NCBI GenBank assembly: GCA_035048495.1
Contig: CM068552.1
Location: 19,098,154-19,162,153 of the forward strand
Reading direction: 5' to 3'
Origin: Euptelea pleiosperma
Taxonomy: Eukaryota > Streptophyta > Magnoliopsida > Ranunculales > Eupteleaceae
DNA length: 64,000 bases
Part shown: piece after piece, positions 48,001 through 60,718 of the stretch
Layout of the letters: each line of letters starts with the position of its first letter
Position numbering within the stretch: position 1 is the stretch's first letter
The notes under the pieces: generated by a model
The model's input: the letters and a program-made list of their open reading frames with translations, nothing else
What the model was told of the DNA's origin: nothing
Database searches by the model: none
Program-made: the position numbers and the translations under genes

Positions 48001-48500
48001 TTGTTGGACCACCCATTCTTCGCTTTCAAGTTCCACAATTTGACTAATGATGATAACTTCGTGTACTTTGAGCAACCTGGATATAAAGGTTTTTCGGCAT
48101 CTTCAAGCAATTTTTGAAACTCTTCAGGATCACCCGTAAAGTGATCATACGCATCTTGAACCATTTCTACTGTGCTATCAACTTCGTCTTGGGCCACTCT
48201 TTCAAATTGTTGATGGACGAGATCTTCTCTCCCAACACGTTGCGAAACCTCACTCGAAACTTTTTCTCCATGGTGGAACCATATGCGATAACTTTGATTG
48301 ATACCATTAAAAAATAGATGTCCCTTAATATCTCCTACAGTATATTTTTGGAGATTCCCACACTTAGTGCATGGACATTGCATGGAATTAGGATTATCTA
48401 CATGTACTGTCGCAAAGTCGATAAATTGTTGAACTCCCTCGTTATATTCCCGCGATGTTCTATCCTTGGACATCCAAGACTTATCCATTTGCATCATCAT
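45021..48500 (-). pseudogene. TNP2-like CACTA transposase, right copy, with premature stops
   Basis: Same start (TTTCAG then MMMQMDKSWM) and domain order as the left copy, but it continues to the C-terminus: DUF4218 end (RFMKVLKGYV, CIAETYIAEEAVEFC) and DUF4216 (FKCDWVDTNKGIIVDDLGF, DPFILASQAKQVFYVED; 45461-45200). The frame is interrupted by TGA at 47799-47801 (CGA in the left copy), TGA at 46872-46874 (TGG in the left copy), TAA at 46386-46388 (CAA in the left copy), TGA at 46110-46112 and TAG at 45918-45920. The 37809-37903 intron has its counterpart at about 46147-46241. Without these stops it would be a near-full-length transposase gene, followed 130 bp downstream by the protease-type gene in the same orientation. 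Confidence 0.85.
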
Positions 48501-51500
48501 CTGAAACACCATCAATAACTTGGATAAAATCGAGTGTTCTATGACATTCTAGTTTATCTAACTCTTTGTTAATATTTGAACTTCAATCTCATAACTTAAG
48601 TGTTCTATGACATTCTGGTTCATTGTTAAAATTCGGGAAACAATTGAATTATTATACATGGGACAGGACAGTAGAATGTTATGCTAAAAAAATAAAACTT
48701 AAGAGCTAGATAACCCTGATCGATGGGCAGACAGACATCATTCTATGCACCCAATGCACACTAGGCCATAAGCAAGGCGGGCATTGTGCCTTGTGCCTAG
48801 GTGTTTGCCTTATTTTTCTCTGATAACATTAATTACCAAATATAAAGAACTAACATCTACCAAACATCTGAAAAGTTATCATGATCTATCAAGTTATCAT
48901 GAACATTAACTCTAGGCCTTAATTGCTAGCATTTGATGAGCATCGTTACATCAAGGATTCACTCACCTTAAAAAAATATTATTCTAGTTGATTTCAAGAA
49001 TTCAAGTACCTAATTTCAATTCAAGAATGCTCTATGGGACAAGATAAGATTTGAAACCATGCATCTGTTACCAAGGTAAGTGAATTCATGTCAACCTTAC
49101 AAGGAATGGACAACATATTTTATACAGTCTGTCATGTTTATTTCATATCAAGTTAAACTTTTCGAAAAAAAATTAGATCCACACATTGAAACAGAGCATT
49201 AGAGAAATTCATAACAAGCAACATTCTCATATCTATACACCTTTGATTAAATTACGATAAGAAGAAAACTCAATAATACATTATGCATCCAAATGGGGCA
49301 CTCTTCAAAGCTACAGTAAAAACAAGATGTCAACAACATACAAATTTTGATCAATTATATTACTTAAGAGGACCTTGTGAACTCCAAACTGAAAAGTGGA
49401 TGTTTCTGTTCTATCAGAAATATTAAACTTTGTACTAACATACCTTGGTAACACCATCTATAATCTAGTAAAGAAACAAATGAGCGGATGATGTAGGGTT
49501 TCACCTAAGTCCTATTGCTCATTGACTGATAAGTACAACATTTTGACAAAAGTGGCATAATTCAATCATGTCCAGTTAATTCATTGTCGGGCAAACAATG
49601 TCTAATTAATTTTGTGAATGCTACCAAATTCAATAATGCCATGAACTATAACAATTCTCAACACCCTGCATATGGGATACTCAAAATACTCACTATAAAG
49701 ATGCTACAAATATTAAAATGTGTGTTAATCAGACATACTATAAAGAAAGTAATTATGAGGATCTTTAAGATCAATCCCAATGTCTCAGATGTAATATGCC
49801 CAAAACTATGAATCATTCCTTAATGCTCAAAAGCATGAACAAGTAACAAACAATAAAGAGATACATGAACATAGGGCAGAACATCAAATAGAGTACAATT
49901 CAAGACAAGAAACCTGTTATCTTCCAGCATCACTTGTACTATAATTTATTTGGTATCACAAGAAGCCAAATCGCATATGAAACAGATGACATGAAGTGTT
50001 GAAAATTACCTGAAGTTGAGTGTGCACTTGGTCAAGCTTGAATTCCTGAAAATAGAATCCAGTTAGTTCTATACAACCCAAAATAAAATAAATATAAAAC
50101 AGAAGAATCTGCTAGCCATTTCAACTATTGAAATACAGTGACCACAAATATAACATCCGTTTTGTTTGAAAACAGCACATAAATGACTCAGATTTACACT
50201 ATAGCAATTATGCTTTCCACAAATTTTGTTCCTGTTGCTGGTGTGCATATATGCAAGTGTACACACATTAAACTCATATAATGCCTGTCAGGAGGAAATT
50301 AAACTACTAGGGAAGAGCAAACAATTAGCCAGCATACATACAACCTTAAACAATCAACCTCCTCTGTTAATAATCAAAAGACTTCCAAGACCAAGGAGAG
50401 CAGCAGTTGCAGCACTTGTGAACAATCAATGACTTCCCAGGTAACCAGCTGTGTACCAACAAAACAGAAATTTGATCTTTCGTGTTAATAAAAAAAGAAT
50501 CCAGACTCCAACATATACCTCTAGCTCAAAGATCAGTGCCCAGGAAGAAAAAAATTGAATAATTACTATATAAGCCCTTAATTCAGACTTGTATAGAACT
50601 CCAAACTAATAACATAAAACTCTAATAAGGGATTGAGTGGAAATTGGTTTTTTATGATGCAAAAAACATGAATCAAAGTGAACCATGCAACACTTCCAAG
50701 CTGTGCAACCATCAAGACTTCCATCAAAGACCTTCCTTGCCAGTCCAGCTTTGCGCTTGATGAGGAGAAATAATGACAAAACGTTGTTCTTTGGATAACA
50801 CAGTCCAGCAGAATCCAATTTGAGAAAAGCTTCAGCCCCAACAAAATGAAACCATCGGAAGATGAACTACTCTCAAAAGCGATTTTCAGCAGCGGCTCCA
50901 TTACATGCTACTCACAAAGACCATTACCAATGAGCAAAACAAGATTGAACAATTATAGCACACATGTTCTCCCATTACAGACTCGTAGTGACGACAAACA
51001 CTCTTTACATCTACAAGACAAAAACTCTTTACATCTACAAGACTGAAAATTACACTTTGTGTGTACGTCTACAAAATGAACATAATCGACAATGTAACAG
51101 GGCGAGAATTTGAGAGCATGTACCATTCCATTGAAATAATTTTAAAAAAATAGAGAACTTACGACCCGAGAGCATTTTGATGACGGGGGGATGTAATCAC
51201 TTCATGTAAATAATTATGCAGAATGGCCTATTAGAAGGCTGAAACCAAGTGATATTCCAGATTGGCCTATTAGAAGGCTGAAACCAACAGTGATATTGTG
51301 GCTACTAATCATTCAGATGAAACTAGCAAGCTTACGAATGTAAAATAGCTATGAAGAGTAATTATACTACTGCAATTTATTCAACTAGCGAATGTGCTGA
51401 GGGCATTTAGCTTATAGAATATTTAGTTTTTTTTTGCAAATACCAAGTAATTAAAAATCTATCTAGAGAGCATGGAATTGCTGCAAGGGAGAGACTTGCA

Positions 51501-51925
51501 GAATTCCATGCCTAGTAAACATATATGAATCGAGGCATTCAATTATTTTTTATCCAATAAAAACTATGTAAGGTGCAATGTATTGGAAACCATCTGGTAA
51601 TGCTGTAGACTTGGACATGTTATGTTGTATTATTTGCTACAGAATTTGAAAAGACAATTGCACCCACAGATTATATACCAAGCCACAGGATGATCACTTG
51701 CAAACAGTTTCACCCAGAATTCTCTTTGACCTTGAACCAGATCTATGACAAATTGGAAATATAAGCAACATAATACTTCATTCTATGTCTCAAAGCAAAA
51801 AAATGAAGTGCGTTGTCAGTTTGTCTATCTAGGAAGTTGAAATTTACTCATTTCCTACTAATCAAAGAGTTGAGATTAAAAAAAATTGCATCATCTTTCT
51901 AGTAAAATCACAAGTGAAATAAGAG

Positions 51926-54503
51926 CCTAGCTTCTCTACGTTTACAAAACATCAAGGGTAATGAGTGGGTAACAACAAAAGGAAATGCTTCCCAGACATT
52001 TCACCAAGCGTTTCCCCTAGATTTTCCAACATCTTTCCTAACTTTTGGGAAACCAAACCTCACATGTCTCCGAAAGACATTTTCCACAAAACAAGTTTGG
52101 GATTTGCTTTTACATCACTGTTTTTACTTCTTCCAACCACCACAAAAGGGAAAAATTAAAAAAAGTAACAGTTAAGGTTGTCCTATATGCAGAGCTTCTG
52201 GACTATGGCTCACATCCATTTGAAGTTTGGACTTGCTAAAGACACACACATGCACACAAGCCTTCAAATGAATCCCATTCCATGACATTTTTCAGAATCC
52301 CATCTTTCTGAAAACCTCTCCAATGTTTACTTCCCAAAACATAATCTACTCTAATTTTTCTCATGCACCGGTGATTTCTTGGGTGACACAATCAAATGAA
52401 CATCTGAGATGTATATGGAGAATCGCATGCATTAACTGGATTTTTTGCTTGCATGTGTCCCTTGATTTTTCATCATTTACTCAACTTCACAACCAATCTG
52501 TTATAAATTTCACAACAGTTATGAGTACATATGCTCTTTCACAAGTGTCCCCCTTTCATTAGGCAAAACTATAAGCAAGATACATGCCAGACTATGATAC
52601 AACTTCATTAAAAATCAGCTGTTAGTAAATTGGATATTTTACATTCTTATAAATAACAAATACTGCCACGGGTTCAGACTCTTATCGGCCAATATAAAAC
52701 ATATCACGCGGCAATGTAACTGCACAATTAAGTGAATAGACAAATAGTAAAGCAAATATCATTAATGGATACATGTCAAACATATTAGTTTGAGCATAGT
52801 GAACATCATACTTGCTTTATTCTTCCTCATAACATTTGAGGTTAAAGATAGCATGAATTTGCATCTGGGTTCAATTCTTTTTTCAGTCTTGTTGGTTCTG
52901 GAAATTTTTTAATTTGTGTTTCTGGTTACCTTGTAATCTGTGTTTATCTACTGAGTTTTATTGGAGATCACATAGTTGTTTACTTCTACTGAACATACTG
53001 TTACACTTGTTTTGTCTAAGATTAAAAATACGTTAGATAACTTGTAAATCCAAAGGTAGATAACCCCGATCAATAGGCAGACGGACATCAATCTATCCAC
53101 CCACTGCACACTAGGCCATAGGCAGGGCGGGCATTGTGCCTTGTGCCTAGGTGTTTGTCTTATTTGTCTCTGCTAACAATAATTACCAAATATATAGAGA
53201 ACTAACAACTACCAAACAACTGAAAAGTTATCACGATCTATCAATTATCTATTTAGCATCAAGTTAAAAACAACCAAAAATATAATTTTCTGATACAAAA
53301 GCAATGTGCTCCTCCATAGTGGGTAAGAAAGTCTGGTTTCTCATCCCACTTGTTAGGCTCTTGAAAGTATTTTCTAACGCCTATTTGAGACTATCTAGTA
53401 ATAGAGAACCTCCTCCATCCGTGCATACTACAATGATTATTTCAATGTTCTATTTAAGCCTAAATTAATAGAAGGTTAATGTTACAAGCATGAACGAAAG
53501 TCTCGGCGCAAATCCTGACCAGTCTTCCTAATAAACAAATTATTTATTTTTTTGATGTAGATACTTACCTTAAGAAGTAGGTCTAGTATCTTATAGGGAA
53601 AAAAAAAGAAAAAACCTCAGTGATTCTATGTGCAAGCTAGTGCCTCCAAGTATATGTCTGATGGACATGCCTTGATATTGAGGCTTATTCCATTAGATTA
53701 TTTCTCAAGTTCCAGTAACAAAGGAAAACTGAAAATAAGTATAGGAAACATGAACACATAAACTGTGATTGAGATCAGATCATTGGATCGAGGATTCTTC
53801 CATAACTTCCCAACCAACTTGATTTTACTGTTAAGACAAAAACTACTCTACCATCGAAGAAGCGAGCAAATAAGACACTTAAGCATCAAAATCAAAATAA
53901 GTTTATGATGCATGAGGCACAAAAGTTGATATTTCATTAGCATAACTAAATTATGTTGAAATTTCAACCAAGAAAACCCTTTTATGAATATACTAATAAA
54001 AATCTAGCTTCCACAGTAGATGTCAAGGCAATTTGTACAAAGCTAACAAAAATGTCACAGTATAGTAAGAATCCATAATTTTTGTGAAAATTATAGAGGG
54101 CCATAAATCTTTGCTGGCCTAAAACTCTCCAACAAGGTCTAAAAACTCTCTAACATGATCTTAACTTACATTATTTATCCCAAGATAAGATAATAGCAAG
54201 AGGAAAAAAGAGGAACACCACAGCCAAATTTTTTACATCTAAATAAGAGAATCTTAACATTCACATGGGGAGACCAGTGCCCCATGGGTCGGGGATGCAG
54301 CAGCCAAAGCCCATAAACAAGCTTAACCCAACTCTCACCTGAAAAGGTAATGAACTTATTTTCAGTTGCTGAAAATTCTAGTCCCATAAATACTTGATTT
54401 GTGAATTAGTAGATGAAAACTCTACCTTCACTGTGGTAGGTAACATGCTTAAATTTAAGTACTATTGTTAACATTTAACAGGGTTTAGGAGAGTTAATGA
54501 CAT
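51926..54503. other. 2.58-kb segment present only in the right CACTA arm
   Basis: The left arm has continuous sequence across this point (near 32115). Borders show no target duplication. Inside, 53041-53245 repeats, with about one change in ten, the segment 48711-48900 of the same arm (GGCGGGCATTGTGCCTTGTG and flanks). Either an insertion or, more simply, an internal deletion from the left arm. No protein is recognised. Confidence 0.7.
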
Positions 54504-56065
54504 GGTCCTAAAACCCTTAGTTTTCTAAATTCATTAAAAAAAATCCTAACCAAAACAGCTCTTAGATTATGAGATTAAGGTAACTCAAGTCAGAAATATT
54601 CTGAAAGCATTCACACTTTAAATTTACAAACTAATAGACAAAATATATGGAGCAGGGTTTCATCACCCTCAGCCAAACCATTCACCTGATGTTGCACAAA
54701 TCACCCATCCATGTACATGCGGACTGTCTGGTCTTCTTTCCAAGGGCGTCAAGCATTGAATTGATGGAGATAGTGCATGATTTTGGCATTTCTTCAAACA
54801 CTTTTCGGGAATCCGGAAGGACTCCGAAAGAAACTATTTTTTCAAATTCTCAAAATTCCATTCAAGGTATTTACACACCACATTTTCTTGACTGGGTCGT
54901 AAAAGAGACTATATTTTTAATTCTCAAAATTCCCAAATCATTTGTTTCTTTCTGAAAATTGGGAAAGAATGTTCAGATTCAAAAAATTTCTGAATAAATT
55001 AGACTGAAATCAAAGTTGATCCTCTATGATAATTTTAAAATCTACTTATAATTCTTTGTAAGCAAATTTGAAATGCGAAGGATGCAGATTTAAAAGACGC
55101 AAATGCCAAGAAACTATGCAATAGCAATGCAAGAAGACAAGCATGAACCCTCAATACCACGTTACACACCAATATAGAATGCAAGTATATCAAAAGAGAA
55201 TCTGGACTGAGATTCACAATAGAAAAAAGAAGAAGCAAACCCTCGTATGTGGATGCAGCAAAGAATGTCGAATGTGAAGCTAAATCTTCTAGTCTCAAAC
55301 AAGTTTCCAACGTCTAGGAGAGTATTAGAAATGACTCATAGGGTTCGGCAAAACATCTATGGTTCTACCGCTGCATCAAGGGTTCAGCCAAACATCCATA
55401 CGATCAGAAATCTCTAATTTATAGTCCCAAAAATCATGAAATTTTTAATTAAAATAAGAAATAACTTACTCTTACCTGAGGTAGGTGGATGGTGGAGGAG
55501 ATTTGAGGGGAAACTCGAATTACAATCCACAAAGGTTGAGATTTGAGGGCTGAAAAGGTGCTCGTGGTAAAAGGCAGGCGGAGCACCGACGGAGCAACAG
55601 TTAAGGCGCACGTAGAGCCCTGTTTGCTGCGTGGACTAGTAGAGCAACGGCCAGCGAGAACAACGACACAGAGCGAGAGAGCAGTGAGCAGTGACGAGAG
55701 AGAGTGATGGGGAAAGGGCAGAGAGAGATGGGAAAGAATAAAAGAGAGGAGAGGTTTAGATAGGGTTGAGTTTCTATTTTCTAAAGCATCGGTTTACCCC
55801 CAAACCGTACCCTAAACCCCAGTAGTTTTTATAACCACGCATTCTAGAAACGCCGTGGCCTCAAATAAGGGTTATTTGTAGCCTTTTATCCTCTTAAAAT
55901 ACCTCCGTTTTCACCCACTTTGTGACCTATAGGTTATGGTTACGGTTTTAAAAAAAACGGTGGCCATTTTGCAGCACTTTAAACTACAGATTTTCCTAAA
56001 ACCGTATTCTTTATTTTTTTAAATAATTTTTTTTATTAATTTGGCATTTAGGCTTTATTTTTAAA

Positions 56066-56124
56066 TAAAACCATAGTCTATTAAATTTTTAAGAGTGTAG
56101 TCTAAATAGTATTGTGTAGTAGTG
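56066..56124 (-). repeat. CACTA terminal inverted repeat, right
   Basis: Reverse complement begins CACTACTACACAATACTATT, matching the left terminus. The host sequence resumes TGTTTTGGGG, matching 7241. Confidence 0.9.
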
Positions 56125-56335
56125 TGTTTTGGGGTTTTATGGGGTAATTAGAACAGACGTGTGGGGATGTTATTAGTTAGTGGGCCTAGAGAGCAGCTTT
56201 GAGTCGAGGGGGGGCACACTACCTATTCCTGGGACCCCCTATTCACGTTTAGGCCCTGCATTGATGCCCTGCACTGGATGCCCTATGAAGGATATTCAAT
56301 CTCAACAACACTATATTTTTCAACCAATTGCAAGT
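56125..56335 (+). repeat. Duplicated host flank, first copy
   Basis: TGTTTTGGGGTTTTATGG through CAACCAATTGCAA corresponds to 7241-7447 and recurs at 58148-58338 beyond a second CACTA end. The duplication therefore includes a CACTA/host junction. Confidence 0.8.
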
Positions 56336-57609
56336 TGCCGGACTGGACTGATCCACCTCCATCTTCTCTCTCTCATAGAGAGAATCGGCGAGTTGCCGGA
56401 CTGGACTGATCCACCTCCACCTGCTGCTACCCTCCACTGTTAGACGCCCTTGCTGCTGCTACATTTCCGCCTCCTCCTCCAATCCCTGCACTTAGCCGCC
56501 CCAACTCCAGCAACGTGTGCTCCTCCTTTCAGCAAAACAACCACATGCTCCTCCACGCACCTGCCAACATCTCCTGCAACATCACCAGCAACGTCTCCTC
56601 CTTGCTGGCCGTTCATCAAGCTGCAACTCTAAACTGTTGCATACCCCAGCAACACACCCCGTGTTTCCACCTGCTCCTTTCATAACCGGCCAGCCACCAG
56701 CTGGACAGCAACACAATCAGTCACCATTAACGCCGGCCATCCAAGCACCTGCAAGTGGAAGGTCCAGCAAGCTCGTTGTTCAACATGCAACACCCACAAC
56801 TCCTCACAGTTAGAACGGACCTGCACCTCCGGCATGTCCTTCCTTTAACTCCCTTGCAACTGCTGCACCTACAGCAACCCCTAGCCATCTCCATATTGCC
56901 CGTGCTTCACACCATGGCAGCATCACTTCTCCATGGTTCGGGTTCCATGCATGCTTCTCACCTGGCCAAGCCACTTCTCGGACTCCCCAAATCTCCGACT
57001 GAACTCGTCAAATCATTGGCCGATCAAGGTAAGTCTCTCTAGGTCTTTCTAAAATTTTCTCTCTCTAACTCTCTCTCTAGATCTCCTATTCTCTCTAAAA
57101 CCCTTTAGTTTCTCTCTCTATCTCTAGAATTATTTTCTCTCTCTTTAGTTTCTCTCTCTAGATTTTATCCTTTCTCTAGTTTCTTTTACTTTGCTTTAAT
57201 CCTTGTAGTATTTTTACTTTGAGCATTGTAAAAAAAAAAAAAGGGGGGAAATAATGGTATTATTTATGCAGAAGTTTCGTTTAGCTTTCCTTGATTGAAT
57301 TTGATCCAATGTGTTGTTAATTTTCTCATGAGATTAGTGGATGGCTCTCTTTCTAAAATTAAATCAAGCATGTTTTACTTCGCTTCGCCATTCTCACCCC
57401 CTCCATCAATTATCTCCTCAAATTTCTCGTTAAAATCCGTCATTTTATGTCATTGAATTGTGCAAGCTAACCCCGAGTGCGGATCGACATCCGACATACT
57501 TCCACCATGCAAAGCATAGCTTAATTTTGCAGGAAATCTCGAATAAATTACAAATATGTTGATTCTAGGGATTTCGTAACCGACGACACGGAAAAAAACC
57601 TACTTTCAA
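56336..57609. other. Island of unknown, C-rich then CT-rich sequence
   Basis: Unlike its surroundings. Starts with a tandem pair of about 58 bp (GTTGCCGGACTGGACTGATC at 56334 and 56392), then C-rich sequence with CTCC/CAGC triplets, then CTCTCT-rich sequence after a possible splice donor (GATCAAG|GTAAGT near 57030). An open frame at 56755-57042 upstream of that donor has no family I know. It could be a 5' exon and intron of a transposon or host gene. Confidence 0.4.
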
Positions 57610-58147
57610 GGAGATTTGAGGGGAAACTCGAATTACAATCCACAAAGGTGGAGATTTGAGGGCTGCAAAGGTGCTCGCGGTAAAAGGCAGGCGGAGCACC
57701 GACGGAGCAATAGTTAAGGCGCAAGTAGAGCCCTGTTTGCTGCGTGGACTAGTGGAGCAACAGCCGGCGAGAACAACGACGCAGAGCGAGAGAGCAGTGA
57801 GCAGTGATGAGAGAGAGAGATGGGGAAAGGGCAGAGAGAGATGGGAAAGAATAAAAGAGAGGAGAGGTTTAGATCGGGTTGAGTTTCTATTTTCTAAAGC
57901 ATCGGTTTACCCCCAAACCGTACCCTAAACCCCAATAGTTTTCATAACCACGCATTCTAGAAACGCTGTGGCCTCAAAACGGTGGCCATTTTGCAGCACT
58001 TTAAACTACAAATTTTCCTAAAATCGTATTCTTTATTTTTTTAAATAATTTTTTTTATTAATTTGGCTTTTAGGCTTTATTTTTAAATAAAACCATAGTC
58101 TATTAAATTTTTAACAGTGTAGTCTAAATAGTATTGTGTAGTAGTGT
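57610..58147 (-). mobile_element. Second CACTA 5' end fragment
   Basis: Repeats the outer part of the right arm (about 55497-56124), ending in the same TGTAGTAGTG|TGTTTTGG junction. It lacks about 85 bp between CCTCAAA and ACGGTGGCC, apparently deleted at a short A-rich microhomology. It has no transposase. It is a relic of duplication of the junction rather than a separate insertion. Confidence 0.8.
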
Positions 58148-59163
58148 GTTTTGGGGTTTTATGGGGTAATTAGAACAGACGTGTGGGGATGTTATTAGTT
58201 AGTGAGCCTAGAGAGAAGCTTTGAGTCGAGGGGGGGGCACACTACCTATTCCTGGGACCCCCTATTCACTTTTAGGCCCTGCACTAGATGCCCTATGAAG
58301 GATATTCAATCTCAACAACACTATATTTTTCAACCAATTGCAATAGGCATGACTAAGTTAACAACCAAAGCCAGTCTCTCGTATGAAAATAGATGGGGAC
58401 TAATGCCGGATTTGTTAATAACAAAGGACGACAGATCTGCACCGCACACTAAGGGTGTAAATGGGCCAGTCTTGATCCTGGGCCTGGCTCTATATTTTGA
58501 GTAGGCCTAAGTATGAAATCCTTGGTTATCAATCCAACTTTTCAAACGTTTACCAGCCAGCCTTTGGACATGCCATGACCAAATTCCATACCATTTAAAA
58601 GAAACTAACCATCCGATCAAGGACCTTTGTGAAACAACCTATGAACGGTTCAAATTCAAGACAAATGTGTATTAGTGGTCATCCAATTAAATGGTCAATA
58701 TTGCTGTAATCGGCCAGGCATTGCTGTGAATTTTGGGCTGTCCGATTACTAGGGCATGAAATTGGCCGGATCCTATAGATGATCATGATCTGGTTCTGTC
58801 TTGATCCAGATCCAGATCTGATGGCCCACACCATTAGGATATGAACCATACTCTAATCCGTATTGAATGACCCAAATCCAGTATATTGATTAGTTATATA
58901 ATCACAAACACAATCATCCAAAGGATCCGAATGAATCCAAGACGGCCAAACAGTACTACATTCAGATGTGAAATCAATTGGACACGGGTCAGATCAGGTC
59001 CCCTAGATCCATATTCGTCCATTTTGTATTTGGGATACATTTTGAGGATCCAAATCAGTTATAGAATAGGTGTTGACTGGGTCAGGAGGATTGACCCGGT
59101 CCTTTTCTTGCAATCCAAATCTAGTTTCCTTATTCGACACAAGTTACTTGGTACGTAACAAAT

Positions 59164-59172
59164 CTATAAATA
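59164..59172 (+). promoter_or_regulatory. CTATAAATA box of hairpin A5
   Basis: Canonical TATA box exactly 125 nt before the A5 hairpin, in the same leader context as units 2 and 4. Confidence 0.6.
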
Positions 59173-59288
59173 CCCCCCCTATCTTTGTTGTTTAGAGAAC
59201 CCTAAACTCTTTCTTTCTTTCTTTGCTCTTGGGTGGGTCCCCCATCTGCCTCTCCGAGTTACAGCAGGCTATTCGCGACTTTACGATC

Positions 59289-59414
59289 TAGGTGGGGCCC
59301 CCACTCTACTTGCGGGTCTTGATCTCTGTAATCCATGCGGAAAGGCATGCATGTTGTTTTCTTGCAGTTGGACAATAGAGGCAAGAGCCGCACGTAGAAT
59401 GGGGACGCCATCTA
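59289..59414 (+). ncRNA. Type A MIR-like hairpin, copy A5
   Basis: Same fold and same 3' block (TAGAATGGGGACGCCATCTA) as A4. The only differences seen are in the loop side (TTGCAG for TCGCAG). Confidence 0.55.
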
Positions 59415-59865
59415 CACTCTCTTACGTACGTGTTCGATTGCAACCGGAGATAGTCCGTTACCACAAGGTACGTGCTTCTACACTTGTATGCAAATGGTTG
59501 CATGCGTAATTGGTCCCACCTAATAGATCTTGTAGTTGAAAAATCAAGATGGTTGGACAATCTCAACCATCCAATTTTCTCGTTTTTTGAAGATGGTTTT
59601 GAAAACCAGAAGAATGAAAAACTATATAGCAAGAAAGTCAAATAGATCAGATGGTCTTCTTTATTTCTGGAGGAAGATCAGGTGGTCTCTATCATCCAAC
59701 TGCTTTGATTTTTACCTAGGGAATCCCCAAGGTGGGACATATCAAAAGGTGGGTCCTAAACCCCTGTCCATGCAGTGCACAAGCCGGGGTGTACATTTTG
59801 ACCTGCATCTGCATGCATGCATGACACATCCCATTGTAGATATATTTCAGTATTCAGGACAATCA

Positions 59866-59906
59866 TGGTGAAGATGATGATCACAATGAGGTGATCATCT
59901 TCACCA
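59866..59906. repeat. GATGATCAC palindrome, unit 5
   Basis: Same form as units 2 and 4. Confidence 0.75.
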
Positions 59907-60367
59907 AAAATTAGCCTTTGACTCATCTACAATGGGCCTGCCACACCAAAACTTTGCCAAAGTTTCTCAACAAGAAAGGAGAGTCTACATATGACATATC
60001 CTATAGTGGGCGAAGAAGGTAAACTCTTTATTTCTTTATTTCTCTCTTTTCTTTCTCCAACTTCACTTTTCCTGATAAGCTTCTTGATTTTTTTTTTTTT
60101 TTTGATAATGCTCACAAGTTCTCCAAAGAACTGCTTCACCTACAATGCTGGAATCCATCTCTTCTGCACGAATATTTCTTCCAAATCAACTCGATCATGG
60201 TAGAAAACAGCATGCTGCTTCAATAGAGCATTCTTTCCTATGTCTACCAATATAGTGTCAACATCAGCAAAATTTCAAGCCAGTCTTGCCCAACATCAAG
60301 CCAACTTTCAACGACTGAATTGGTCCTTGCTGCCACCAATTTATAGAAGGGATACACGACCTCTAAT

Positions 60368-60470
60368 CTAGGTGGACTCCCATTCTATGTAAGGACCTTG
60401 CCCATGCAGAAAGGCATATTGTTCTCCTGCAGTTGGATAACTAAACCAAGAACCAAGAACATAGATCTAG
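60368..60470 (+). ncRNA. Type B hairpin copy B5, both arms damaged
   Basis: The 3' arm has the same 12-nt loss as B4. The 5' arm additionally lost GTTCTGGCAATC (ACCTTGCCCATGC). The stem cannot form normally; presumably a dead copy. Confidence 0.4.
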
Positions 60471-60718
60471 TTCTACATGTTCGATTGCAACCTTGATCTT
60501 GGTTCTGGCAATCTGCCACCAATTAATTTCTTGGTTTGGATATAAAAACCTTTTTTTTTTTTTTTTTTTGTGTGAGAGTGAGAAATTTTGTGAGAGACTT
60601 TGGCTTTTGGGCTTTTGAATTCTTTGACATATGAACAAAGCAAACCATCAAGCCAACCTTGGCCAACATCAAGCCAGCCTTCAACGACTGAATCAGTCCT
60701 ATCTGCCACAAATTTACA

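Larger units (their letters stand above)
30494..56124. mobile_element. 25.6-kb CACTA (En/Spm) composite, head-out inverted repeat
   Basis: Both ends carry the terminus CACTACTACACAATAC; the outer 70 bp are nearly identical in opposite orientation. The left arm is 30494-37926, the right arm is 46124-56124, and a unique centre lies between. Each arm is a 5' CACTA half with its TNP2 gene pointing to the centre. No 3-bp target duplication is present (AGA on the left, TGT on the right), and 195 bp of host sequence (equivalent to 7046-7240) are missing. It may be two elements joined head-out, or a single element with an inverted duplication. Confidence 0.85.
46124..56124 (-). repeat. Right arm of the CACTA palindrome
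   Basis: 10,001 bp; the reverse complement follows 30494-37926 almost base for base. It differs by carrying 51926-54503, which the left arm lacks. Beyond the inner breakpoint (46124) the TNP2 coding sequence continues, so this arm is the more complete element and the left arm is the truncated one. Confidence 0.85.

Noticed and set aside
56249..57042. Several open frames in the C-rich island as a protein gene
   Set aside because: Low-complexity Pro/Thr/His-rich composition in overlapping frames, with no recognisable domain.
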